Shown one piece after another: positions 24,552-32,522 of a stretch of 64,000 nucleotides of DNA. The notes under the pieces are model-generated. The model had not been told where the DNA came from and ran no database searches. It worked only from the letters and a program-made list of their open reading frames with translations. Positions within the stretch are counted from its first letter, which is position 1. Every line of letters begins with the position of its first letter. Source of the stretch: Haloechinothrix sp033042135 (GTDB lineage Bacteria > Actinomycetota > Actinomycetes > Mycobacteriales > Pseudonocardiaceae); assembly GCF_033042135.1 (NCBI RefSeq), contig NZ_WBXM01000003.1:186001-250000 (forward strand), in the 5' to 3' direction. Position numbers and translations under genes: made by a program.

Positions 24552-26962
24552 TCGGCGATCCTGCCGCGATCGACGAACGACCCCGGCAGGATTACCGGCT
24601 GGTTCCCGCGGCGGCGACGCTGTGGTGCGCGGCGTGGTCCGGGCTGCTGGCGAGCTGGTGGCTCAGCTTGGTGGTCGGGTTCACCGCGGCCGCGGCCGCG
24701 GTGCTGGTGCTGATCCGTCGTCCGCGCGGGCGGGCCGCCGGTGCCGCTGCCGCGTTGCTGCTGGCAGCGGGGCTCGCAGTGGGGCCGGTGGGCGTCCAGC
24801 TGTCCGCGGCGCAGCACGATCCGCTTCGCGCTCACGCCCAGCAGCACGCCCCGGTGCAGGCGCAGGTCACCATCCGCGAACGCCCGGAGCCTGTCCGCGC
24901 TGGCGCGGCCGGTGCCACGACGCGCGGGCAGCCCCGCGTCGTGGCGGTCGCCGAGGTCCGGGCCGCCGTCGCCGGAGGCCGCAGGGTCACCAGCTCGGGG
25001 CGCGTGCGCCTGGTGGCGCCGGAGCGGCACTGGTCGTGGCTGCTCCCCGGGCAGCGGCTCACCGTGACCGGTACCCTCGCCCCGGCCCGCGGCGATGCCC
25101 TGACGGTCGCCACGATCCGGGTCGCCCACGACACCGCACCAGCGCACACGACAGCGCCGCGTTGGTGGCAGCGGCTGGGGCGTCAGCTGCGGCAGGGGCT
25201 GCGCCAGGCCGCCACCGTACTACCGGAGGAGCAGGCGGGCCTGCTCGCCGGGCTGGTCGTCGGCGACACATCCGGGATGCCACCCTCACTGCTCGACGAC
25301 TTCCGTTCGGCGGGGATGGCCCACCTCGTGGCCGTTTCCGGGCTTCACGTCGGTGTGGTCTGCGGGGCGGTGATCCTGGTGCTGCGGCTGCTGCGGATCG
25401 GCCCGCGGCTGACCGCTGTGCTCGCAGGTACCGCCCTGGCGGGCTACGTGATCACCGTCGGCTACGCGCCGAGCGTGCTGCGGGCGGGGCTGATGGGAGC
25501 CGTCGGGCTGCTCGCGCTGCTGCTCGGCAGGCAGCGGTCGGCCATGCCCGCACTGGCGTTCGCGACCGGTGCGCTTGTCACGGTCGATCCCGCTATGGCC
25601 ACCCGGTTCGGCTTTGCGATGTCCGTGTCGGCCACCGCTGCGCTGGTGCTGCTCGCACCTGCCTGGACGGACCGGTTGCGGTCCACGGGCGTGCCAGCGG
25701 GGCCCGCGGCCGCGCTCGTGGTGCCGTTCGCGGCGTTCCTCGCCACCGCCCCGCTGATCGCGGTGATGGTAGGTGAGATCAGCTTGGTGACCGTCGCCGC
25801 CAACCTGGTCGCCGCCCCCGTGGTGGCGGTGACCACGGTGCTCGGGGCGCTGGCCGCCGCGCTGTCGCCGCTGGGGTCCTGGCCTGCCGAGCTCTCCGCC
25901 CGCCTCACCTGGCCGGGCACGAGCTGGCTGGTGTGGGTGGCGAATCGCGCGGCGGCGGTGCCTGGTGGCGTCCTCGACTGGCCGGACGGTTGGTCCGGCG
26001 GAATGTCAGCGGCGCTGGCGATGGGGCTGCTCGGGGCGGCGTGCCACCTCCGGTCGCTCCGGCGCATCCTCGTGTTCGCGGCGCTGGCGGGCACGGTAGC
26101 GATGCTGGTGGCGCGGCTGCTCACCCCCGGGTGGCCGCCAGACGGGTGGGTGCTGGTGGCGTGCGACGTCGGTCAGGGGGACGGGTTGGTGCTGGCCACC
26201 GGACAGCCGGGGGAGGCGGTGGTTCTCGACACCGGACCCGGCGGCGGTGCGATGGCCGACTGCCTGACTCGGCTCCGGGTGGAGCGGATCCCGCTGCTGC
26301 TGATCACCCACCTGCATGAGGACCACTTCGGGGGCCTGCCCGCCGTGCTGCGCGGCACCGACGTCGACGCGGTCGCGATGGGGCCGGGGCGCACTCCCGG
26401 ATGGGCGTGGGAAGCGGTCACCGGCGCCGCGGGCCAGGCAGGCGTCCCGGTACACCAGCTGGCGGCGGGGGACCGCCTGCGCTGGGAGGAGCTGGACCTC
26501 CGGTTGCTCGGCCCGCGCCACGTGCCCGCCGAGCAACCGGAGGACCCCAGCGGCACCGAGATCAACGATCTGTCGCTGGTGGCCTCGGCGAGCACCCCGC
26601 TCGGCCGTATCCTGCTCACCGGGGATGCGGAGCTGGCGGCCCAGGCCGACCTGCTCGCCTCGGAGGTGGACCTACGGGCCGAGGTGCTCAAGGTGCCGCA
26701 CCATGGCAGCGCCGCCACGCATGCCGAGTTCCTCGACGCCGTCGCCCCGGAGGTGGCCGTGGTCAGCTCCGGGCACGGCAACCCGTACGGCCACCCCGAC
26801 GGTGAGGTACTGGATCACCTCACCGAAGCCGGGGCGCGGGTCGCCAGGACCGACGAGCACGGCGACATCGCGCTCCTGCCCGCAGGCCCGCAAGGCGGCA
26901 CGCGGGATCAGTCACCACCGCAGGTGGTGCCCTCCTCCGGCAACGTGCCGTCGACCAGATAG
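24548..26962 (+). CDS. comEC: ComEC/Rec2 family DNA channel protein
   Basis: An 804-residue polytopic protein. Order: two N-terminal membrane spans, an OB-like soluble domain, the competence domain with about eight spans (HLVAVSGLHVGVV, GYVITVGYAPSVLRAG), and a C-terminal metallo-beta-lactamase domain with HLHEDHFGG and HHGSAATH. The lactamase domain is thought to degrade one strand as DNA enters. ATG overlaps the comEA stop. The last 55 nt overlap the convergent lipoprotein gene, and the final residues (after LLPAGPQ) are a non-conserved tail. Confidence 0.93.
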   Translation: MIGDPAAIDERPRQDYRLVPAAATLWCAAWSGLLASWWLSLVVGFTAAAAAVLVLIRRPRGRAAGAAAALLLAAGLAVGPVGVQLSAAQHDPLRAHAQQHAPVQAQVTIRERPEPVRAGAAGATTRGQPRVVAVAEVRAAVAGGRRVTSSGRVRLVAPERHWSWLLPGQRLTVTGTLAPARGDALTVATIRVAHDTAPAHTTAPRWWQRLGRQLRQGLRQAATVLPEEQAGLLAGLVVGDTSGMPPSLLDDFRSAGMAHLVAVSGLHVGVVCGAVILVLRLLRIGPRLTAVLAGTALAGYVITVGYAPSVLRAGLMGAVGLLALLLGRQRSAMPALAFATGALVTVDPAMATRFGFAMSVSATAALVLLAPAWTDRLRSTGVPAGPAAALVVPFAAFLATAPLIAVMVGEISLVTVAANLVAAPVVAVTTVLGALAAALSPLGSWPAELSARLTWPGTSWLVWVANRAAAVPGGVLDWPDGWSGGMSAALAMGLLGAACHLRSLRRILVFAALAGTVAMLVARLLTPGWPPDGWVLVACDVGQGDGLVLATGQPGEAVVLDTGPGGGAMADCLTRLRVERIPLLLITHLHEDHFGGLPAVLRGTDVDAVAMGPGRTPGWAWEAVTGAAGQAGVPVHQLAAGDRLRWEELDLRLLGPRHVPAEQPEDPSGTEINDLSLVASASTPLGRILLTGDAELAAQADLLASEVDLRAEVLKVPHHGSAATHAEFLDAVAPEVAVVSSGHGNPYGHPDGEVLDHLTEAGARVARTDEHGDIALLPAGPQGGTRDQSPPQVVPSSGNVPSTR

Positions 26963-28512
26963 GCCACCCCGGCATCGTCGATGCAGTCTCCGTGTCCCTG
27001 CGCGAACAGCCCGTGCTCGGCTCCCTCGAAGGTCAGCAGGGCGCCGTCCATGCCGTCGGCCAGCTGCTCGGCGCCTTCATGGGGTGTGGCCGGATCACTG
27101 GTGGCGGAGATCACCAGCGGCGGCGGCACGTCGTCCAGGCTGGGGAACTCGTGCTCCAGTGTGTGCGACACGGGCCAGGAGGCGCACGGGCCCCGAGCCG
27201 CGACGAGCGGCTCTCCCCCATCCAGGAACGGTGCCGCATCCAAGTACGCCTCGTTCGCCTCGGCGATGGTGTCGCGGTCGGTCACAGGCTCGTCATCCAC
27301 GCACGAGATGGCTAGGCCCGCATCCATCCCGGGCGGATAGGATCCGTCCTCGTTGCGTCGGTTGTAGACGTCGGCCAGGAGCATCAATGTCTCGCCGTGT
27401 CCCTGCCGGAGCAGCTGGAGATCCTCCAGCAGGAACTCCCACCAGCCCTCGCTGTACAGCGCCTGGATGGTTGCGGTGGTGGCGTTCGCGAAGGTCAATT
27501 CTCTCCCGTCGTTCAGCGGGAGTGGATCGTCGACCAATGGTCGCACCAGATCCTGGTAGGCGACGACGGCTGCGTCGGGGTCGTGACCGAGCGGGCAGTC
27601 GTGGCGCTCGGTGCACCAGGCGGCGAACTCCTCGAAGGCGTCGCCGAAGCCTTCGCCCTGGGCCGCCATTGTGTCCACTATGTTGCGCTCAGGGTCCATT
27701 GCGCCATCGAGTACCAGTGCTCGCACGTGGGTGGGGAAAGTTTCGGCATAGGTGTAGCCGATGCGGGTGCCGTACGAGTAGCCGAGGTAGTTCAGCTGCT
27801 CGTCACCGAGCGCGGCCCGTAGCACGTCGAGGTCATGTACCACGTCACGGGTACCCACGTTGGCGAGCATCTCCTCGCCGTACTCGGTGCGCTCGACACA
27901 TTTATCCACGAGCTCGCGATTGATTTCCTCTGCGTCCGCCACGGAGTCCGAGAATCGAGCGGGTTGGGACCGCCAGTCGTCGCGCTCGGCGTCAGTGAGG
28001 CACTCGACGGTTGGTTCGCTGCTACCGATCCCGCGCGGATCGAAGCCGACGATGTCGAATCGCTCGCCGACCTCGGTGTCTGCGAGTTCCCCGGCCACAG
28101 TCGCGGCGAGGACCAATCCGGACATGCCCGGTCCGCCCGGATTGGTCACCAGTGACCCGATCATGTCGTCGCTCTGGGCGGCCACGCGCGAGACACCGAC
28201 GGTGATCGTTTCGCCGTCCGGATCCTCGTAGTCCAGCGGTACTTCCAGCCGTGCGCACTCGGCCGAGGATTCGGCCAGCGACTCGCGAGCCCAGTCGGAG
28301 CTCGCGTACGGCTCACAGTCCTCCCAGGAGAGCTCCTGCTCGTAGAAGCCGTCGAGCTGGTCGAAATACGTCTGTAGGGGGCCGGGAAACAGCGGGGCCT
28401 GCGGGAGCGGCTCGGCCGGGGTCAGGGTGGGATCCCCCAACGCGGTCGGGCCGCACGAGGTGACCACCAGGCACGCGGCCAGCGCGCAGGCGGATCGGGA
28501 CAGTCTTCGCAT
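26908..28512 (-). CDS. Lipoprotein alpha/beta hydrolase, tripeptidyl aminopeptidase type
   Basis: A 534-residue exported peptidase-like protein. The signal ends in a VVTSC lipobox (Cys20). The hydrolase domain has the NPGGPGMSG oxyanion region, the nucleophile Ser in GYSYGTRIG, an acid in ISATSDPATP and His in EGAEHGLF. The C-terminal cap is typical of Streptomyces tripeptidyl aminopeptidases and SlpD/SlpE. It probably trims peptides outside the cell, anchored to the membrane. Its 3' end overlaps comEC tail to tail by 55 nt. A good promoter precedes it. Confidence 0.9.
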   Translation of the reverse strand: MRRLSRSACALAACLVVTSCGPTALGDPTLTPAEPLPQAPLFPGPLQTYFDQLDGFYEQELSWEDCEPYASSDWARESLAESSAECARLEVPLDYEDPDGETITVGVSRVAAQSDDMIGSLVTNPGGPGMSGLVLAATVAGELADTEVGERFDIVGFDPRGIGSSEPTVECLTDAERDDWRSQPARFSDSVADAEEINRELVDKCVERTEYGEEMLANVGTRDVVHDLDVLRAALGDEQLNYLGYSYGTRIGYTYAETFPTHVRALVLDGAMDPERNIVDTMAAQGEGFGDAFEEFAAWCTERHDCPLGHDPDAAVVAYQDLVRPLVDDPLPLNDGRELTFANATTATIQALYSEGWWEFLLEDLQLLRQGHGETLMLLADVYNRRNEDGSYPPGMDAGLAISCVDDEPVTDRDTIAEANEAYLDAAPFLDGGEPLVAARGPCASWPVSHTLEHEFPSLDDVPPPLVISATSDPATPHEGAEQLADGMDGALLTFEGAEHGLFAQGHGDCIDDAGVAYLVDGTLPEEGTTCGGD

Positions 28513-28528
28513 GCCCCGATCGTGTCAA

Positions 28529-28557
28529 ATCGTACATAGGGACATGTCATCCGCCAA
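28529..28557 (-). promoter_or_regulatory. Promoter of the lipoprotein peptidase gene
   Basis: TTGGCG (28557-28552), a 17-nt spacer and TACGAT (28534-28529) on the minus strand. Transcription would start near 28521, leaving about 9 nt before the ATG. Confidence 0.45.
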
Positions 28558-28627
28558 ACGGACGTACGGTGTGGCGTGATCGGGGGCGTGCCGCGAACCG
28601 CCGTGCCCTTACCGCGCCCGGCAGCAC

Positions 28628-29917
28628 CTAGCTGCGCAGCGCCTCGGCGACCGCCTCCGCCGACGGCGGGACCGTGGCCTTCGGCCCGATGGAGTCCTGC
28701 ACCGCGTCGAGCGTTTTGAGGCCGTCACCGGTGATCAGCAGCACGGTCTCGGCGTCGGGGTCGATCGTGCCCGCCTCGATGAGCTTCTTGGCGGTGGCGA
28801 CGGTGACGCCGCCCGCGGTCTCGGCGAAGATGCCTTCGGTCCTGGCGAGCAGCCGGATCCCGTCGACGATCTCCTGGTCGGTGACGTCCTCGATCGACCC
28901 GCCGGTGCGGTTGACGGTGTCGAGCACGTACGGCCCGTCGGCCGGGTTGCCGATGGCCAGCGAACGGGCGATCGTGTCCGGCTTGGTCGGCTGGACCACG
29001 TCCAGGCCCGACTTGAACGCTGCCGACACCGGCGAGCAGCCGGTGGCCTGCGCGCCGAACACCCGGTACGGGCTCGGCTCCACGAGGCCGAGCTGAGCCA
29101 GCTCGGTGAAGCCCTTGTCCACCTTGGTCAGCTGCGACCCGGAGGCGATGGGCACCACGATCTGCTCGGGAATGCGCCAGCCGAGCTGCTCGGCGACCTC
29201 GAATGCCAGGGTCTTCGACCCCTCCGAGTAGTAGGGGCGGACGTTGACGTTGACGAACGCCCAGTTCTCGTTCTCCGCGGCGAGCTCGGTGGCCAGCCGG
29301 TTGACGTCGTCGTAGTTGCCGTCCACCGCGATCAGCGAGCCGTCGTAGACGGCGGTGGTGAGCACCTTGGCGCGTTCCAGCGAGGAGGGGATCAGCACCA
29401 CCGAATCCCAGCCCGCGCGGGCCGCGGCGGCGGCGACGGCGTTGGCGAGGTTCCCGGTGGACGGACACGCCAGCACGTCGAACCCGAACTCGCGGGCGGC
29501 GGCGAGCGCGACGGCGACTACGCGGTCCTTGAACGAGTGTGTCGGGTTACCGGTGTCGTCCTTGACCCAGATGCGCTTCACCCCGAGCTCGGCCGCCAAC
29601 CGATCGGCGCGGATGAGCTTGGTGAAGCCGGGCTCGGTGTTCGGGATCTGATCGACGTCGGACGGCACCGGCAGCAGCTTCTTGTAGCGCCAGATGTTGC
29701 GCGGCCCCGATTCGATGTCCGAGCGGCGCACCGTGCCGAAGTCGTAGGCCACCTCGAGTGGCGAGAAGTCCTCCGCCGAGACGAACTCCGGAGCCAGCGG
29801 CTGCTCGTGGCCCTCTTCCTTGGACTTCAGGTACGCGGCGGGGCCGAGGTCGATTCCACCGGATCGGCGATTGGAGGCAGCGGAGGTAGCGCCGGACGGC
29901 GCGGATGCAGTTGTCAT
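28628..29917 (-). CDS. thrC: Threonine synthase
   Basis: A 429-residue PLP enzyme that converts O-phosphohomoserine to threonine. The cofactor lysine lies in THSFKDRVV, with SGSQLTK and a late TGDGLKT motif. An N-terminal extension of about 60 residues precedes the core. ATG 29917 was chosen because AGGAAAGGA lies 9 nt upstream; upstream in-frame ATGs fall inside the riboswitch. A SAM-I riboswitch ends next to the ribosome site, so translation probably responds to S-adenosylmethionine. Homoserine-derived intermediates are shared between threonine and methionine synthesis, which makes the link sensible. Neither hom nor thrB is adjacent. Confidence 0.96.
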   Translation of the reverse strand: MTTASAPSGATSAASNRRSGGIDLGPAAYLKSKEEGHEQPLAPEFVSAEDFSPLEVAYDFGTVRRSDIESGPRNIWRYKKLLPVPSDVDQIPNTEPGFTKLIRADRLAAELGVKRIWVKDDTGNPTHSFKDRVVAVALAAAREFGFDVLACPSTGNLANAVAAAAARAGWDSVVLIPSSLERAKVLTTAVYDGSLIAVDGNYDDVNRLATELAAENENWAFVNVNVRPYYSEGSKTLAFEVAEQLGWRIPEQIVVPIASGSQLTKVDKGFTELAQLGLVEPSPYRVFGAQATGCSPVSAAFKSGLDVVQPTKPDTIARSLAIGNPADGPYVLDTVNRTGGSIEDVTDQEIVDGIRLLARTEGIFAETAGGVTVATAKKLIEAGTIDPDAETVLLITGDGLKTLDAVQDSIGPKATVPPSAEAVAEALRS

Positions 29918-29933
29918 GGCGAGGCGTCCTTTC

Positions 29934-30065
29934 CTCATCTGTCCCACGGTGAATCATGGGCCGGAATTGGCACCGAACGCGTCAGCTACCTCGCCGATCG
30001 AGGTGACGGGCTGACGCTGGTTGCCGGGGCTTCATCGGGCCGGTCCCTCTGCCCCTCTGGATGAG
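29934..30065 (-). ncRNA. SAM-I (S-box) riboswitch upstream of thrC
   Basis: The RNA reads CUCAUC ... GAGGGACCGGCCCGAUGA, GCCCCGGCAACC, a P3 stem of 8 perfect pairs (GCGUCAGC/GCUGACGC) topped by ACCUCG/CGAGGU, then GGUGCCAAUUCC, and closes with GAUGAG pairing back to the first six bases (P1). These are the conserved S-box segments in the right order. The 3' strand of P1 runs straight into the AGGAAAGGA ribosome site of thrC. There is no U-rich terminator, so SAM binding most likely blocks ribosome access. Confidence 0.92.
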
Positions 30066-30133
30066 CGATATCGAGTTGTCGGTTGTCGCACGGTGCTGTC
30101 GAGTGATCTATGGCCGCGCTGCGCTCCACGATT

Positions 30134-30161
30134 ACCGTATCCCAGCTCGGTTCCTTGTCAT
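30134..30161 (-). promoter_or_regulatory. Promoter of thrC
   Basis: ATGACA (30161-30156), a 16-nt spacer and TACGGT (30139-30134) on the minus strand. The predicted start near 30127 lies about 60 nt before the riboswitch. I see no other structure in 30066-30358 apart from this. Confidence 0.45.
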
Positions 30162-30358
30162 CGGTCAGCCGTCCCGGGGTGGTCCCTGGTCAGCCAACCC
30201 GCTGTACACCGTACGGCACGGGGTGGTGCACTGCCACGGAATGCGGCGCGGGACTAGATCTTGGTCACATTTCGGGACGAACCTGCGCCAGTCGGGGCGG
30301 GGTTCCGCCGGTCGGAGCAGTGCGCGCCGGAGCCGCGCCGCGTGCGAGGATAGGGCCC

Positions 30359-31348
30359 GTGACGCAGCACGCGAGCGCGCAACCCGCCGCGCCGAACCCG
30401 TTACACCTGGTACTCGGTGAGGAACCCCTGCTGATCGACAGGGCGGTGGCGAACACCCTCGACGCGGCGCGTCGCTCCGACCCGGAGACCGATCTCACCC
30501 GGGTGCGCGCGAGCGAGCTGACCGACGGGCAGCTGAGTGAGCTGGTCAGCCCCTCGCTGTTCAGCGACGGCCGGGTCGTGGTGGTGGAAGCGGCGCACGA
30601 GATCTCCCAGGAGGCCGCCGCGGCGCTCGAGGGCTATGTCCGCGCCCCGGCTGCCGGGGTGGTGCTGGTGGTGGTGCACAGCGGCGGCGGTCGCAGCAAT
30701 GCCGCCAAGGCGCTACCGACCACGCTGCGCAAGGCAGGCGCGGCCGTCACGGAGTGCCCGAAGGTCACCAAACCCGCCGAGCGGGAGTCGTTCGTCCGCG
30801 CCGAGGTACGCAGCGCGGGTGGGCGCATCGACGCGGCGGCGGCGAGTGCGCTGGTCGAATCGGTCGGTTCGGACCTGCGTGAGCTCGCCTCGGCCGCGAG
30901 CCAGCTCGTCGCGGACACCGGCGGCACCATCGACGAGGCCGCCGTTCGTCGCTACCACACCGGCAAGGCCGACGTCACCGGTTTCGCCGTTGCGGAAAAG
31001 GCCGTGGCAGGCGACCGTGCGGCGGCGCTGGCGTCGCTGCGCTGGGCGCTGCACATCGGCGTCGCCCACGTGCTGATCGCGGACGCGCTGGCCGATGCGG
31101 TTCGTACCGTGGCGCGGGTGGCCTCGGCAGGCAGGGGGAACCCGAACACCATGGCGAGCCAGCTCGGTATGCCGCCATGGAAGATCCGCAAGGCACAGGG
31201 CCAGGCCACGGGCTGGAACCGGGAAGGCCTCACGGCCGCCATGCGGGTGGTCGCCGACCTCAACGCCGACGTCAAAGGCGCGGCAGCGGATCCGAACTAC
31301 GCGCTGGAGCGCGCAGTCCTGACCATCGTCGACCTGCGAGCGGGCTGA
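30359..31348 (+). CDS. holA: DNA polymerase III delta subunit
   Basis: A 329-residue clamp-loader subunit that opens the beta clamp. The N-terminal HLVLGEEPLLIDRAV, the LVSPSLFSDGRVVVVE segment and a C-terminal helical bundle (MPPWKIRKAQGQATGWN) are typical. It lacks an ATP-binding P-loop, as expected. GTG 30359 was chosen where homology begins; the frame is open to 30110 but that part is not HolA-like. It lies downstream of comEC as in mycobacteria, with two minus-strand genes inserted between. Confidence 0.94.
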   Translation: MTQHASAQPAAPNPLHLVLGEEPLLIDRAVANTLDAARRSDPETDLTRVRASELTDGQLSELVSPSLFSDGRVVVVEAAHEISQEAAAALEGYVRAPAAGVVLVVVHSGGGRSNAAKALPTTLRKAGAAVTECPKVTKPAERESFVRAEVRSAGGRIDAAAASALVESVGSDLRELASAASQLVADTGGTIDEAAVRRYHTGKADVTGFAVAEKAVAGDRAAALASLRWALHIGVAHVLIADALADAVRTVARVASAGRGNPNTMASQLGMPPWKIRKAQGQATGWNREGLTAAMRVVADLNADVKGAAADPNYALERAVLTIVDLRAG

Positions 31349-31386
31349 GCCGGGCGGCTGCGCGAGTCCCGGGGCACGACGTCACG

Positions 31387-31441
31387 ACGCGGCCCCCACC
31401 CTCGCGTTCCGATCGTGCGGGTACGGGGGTGGGGGCCGCGT
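31387..31441. terminator. Bidirectional hairpin between holA and rpsT
   Basis: A perfect 15-bp stem (31387-31401 with 31427-31441), extendable by three more pairs including a G-U, sits between the convergent stops of holA and rpsT. It is very GC-rich and has no U-tract; it can serve both strands. Confidence 0.75.
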
Positions 31442-31472
31442 GTGATGCGTGATCGAGGCCTGGCGACCGGGA

Positions 31473-31739
31473 TCAGCCGTCGAGGGCGTGGAGGCGCTTG
31501 GCCATCGCCGACTTCTTGTTCGCGGCCTGGTTCTTGTGGATGACGCCCTTGCTGGCGGCCTTGTCCAGCTTCCTCGCCGCCGCGCGCTGCAGCTCGGTGG
31601 CCTTCTCCTTGTCCCCGGCCGCAGCGGCCTCGCGGAACTTGCGGATCGCGGTCTTCACCGAGGACTTGACGGCCTGGTTGCGCTGGCGCGCCTCCTCGTT
31701 GGTGCGAATACGCTTGATCTGTGACTTGATGTTGGCCAC
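31473..31739 (-). CDS. rpsT: 30S ribosomal protein S20
   Basis: An 88-residue, very basic helical protein that binds 16S rRNA. The N-terminus ANIKSQIKRIRTNEEAR and the late KGVIHKNQAANKKSAM are diagnostic. GTG 31739 follows AAGGAG at good spacing. As in other genomes it is monocistronic and convergent with holA. Confidence 0.97.
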   Translation of the reverse strand: MANIKSQIKRIRTNEEARQRNQAVKSSVKTAIRKFREAAAAGDKEKATELQRAAARKLDKAASKGVIHKNQAANKKSAMAKRLHALDG

Positions 31740-31879
31740 GCTGGCGCTCCTTCATCGTCTCGTCGTCGGTGGGATGCGTGCCGCGATCGTTCGGCCCCGC
31801 CGACCCGTGGCTCGCCCTGGGGCTCCTCCGGACCGGCGGGCTTCCTCCCTTGCGGAATGCCGCACGGCAACGACGCTCC

Positions 31880-31885
31880 AGCATA
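31880..31885 (-). promoter_or_regulatory. Candidate -10 box for rpsT; intergenic 31740-32039
   Basis: TATGCT on the minus strand would start transcription near 31873 and give rpsT a leader of about 134 nt, long enough for autogenous control as known for S20 in E. coli (inference). I see nothing else definite in the 300 bases between rpsT and the VOC gene. Confidence 0.35.
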
Positions 31886-32039
31886 CACCGGTCACGGTGG
31901 CCGCCTCGCGGGTGGTTGCCCGTTCCATGGCGGTTGATCCGCGCACCGGTACGCCGGACCAATACCTCCGGAAGCCGTCATGGTGAACGGTCGGGTCCCC
32001 CGGCTTTCGCGCCCGCCGTGAAAGAGGTAGGCACGGAGC

Positions 32040-32414
32040 ATGGACGTGCTCAGCAGCCGGATACTCCTCAAACCCCGCGACTTCGACAGCTCGCGCGCGT
32101 TCTATGCCGAAACGCTCGGGCTCGCCGTCTACCGCGAGTTCCCCGGCGGTACCGTGTTCTTCCTCGGAGGGGGCTTCCTCGAGCTGGTCGGCACCGGCAG
32201 CGAGGGGCCCGGCCCCGATGTGGCGCTGTGGCTGCAGGTGCGCGACGTGCGCGCCGCGGTGACCGAGCTGGCCGCGCGTGGCCTGCGACCGGACCGGGAG
32301 CCGCGGGAGGAACCGTGGGGGTTGATCGAGGCCTGGATCAGCGATCCGGATGGCACCCGCATCGTGCTGGTGGAGGTCCCGCCGGATCACCCGTTGCGCG
32401 TGGACACCCGCTGA
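32040..32414 (+). CDS. VOC family (glyoxalase-like) protein
   Basis: A 124-residue vicinal oxygen chelate protein made of two beta-alpha-beta-beta-beta modules (SRILLKPRDFDSSRAFYAET at the start, WGLIEAWISDPDGTRI near the end). Family members bind a metal and act as lyases or dioxygenases, or bind antibiotics. The substrate is unknown. The start may be leaderless: TAGGCA ends 6 nt upstream of the ATG, and the GGAG there is too close to serve as a ribosome site. Confidence 0.82.
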   Translation: MDVLSSRILLKPRDFDSSRAFYAETLGLAVYREFPGGTVFFLGGGFLELVGTGSEGPGPDVALWLQVRDVRAAVTELAARGLRPDREPREEPWGLIEAWISDPDGTRIVLVEVPPDHPLRVDTR

Positions 32415-32522
32415 TTGCCCGGCCCACCCGGCCCGGTGGTATGCCCTGAGGCCACACCGGCCGCCAGGGGAACGGGGCATGGGACGATGGAAGCCGCACA
32501 CCCGACCACACGAGGACACCAA

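Noticed and set aside
30250..30285. TTGGTCACA half-site resembling a CRP arm between thrC and holA
   Set aside because: Only one arm is present; no matching inverted half at the right spacing.
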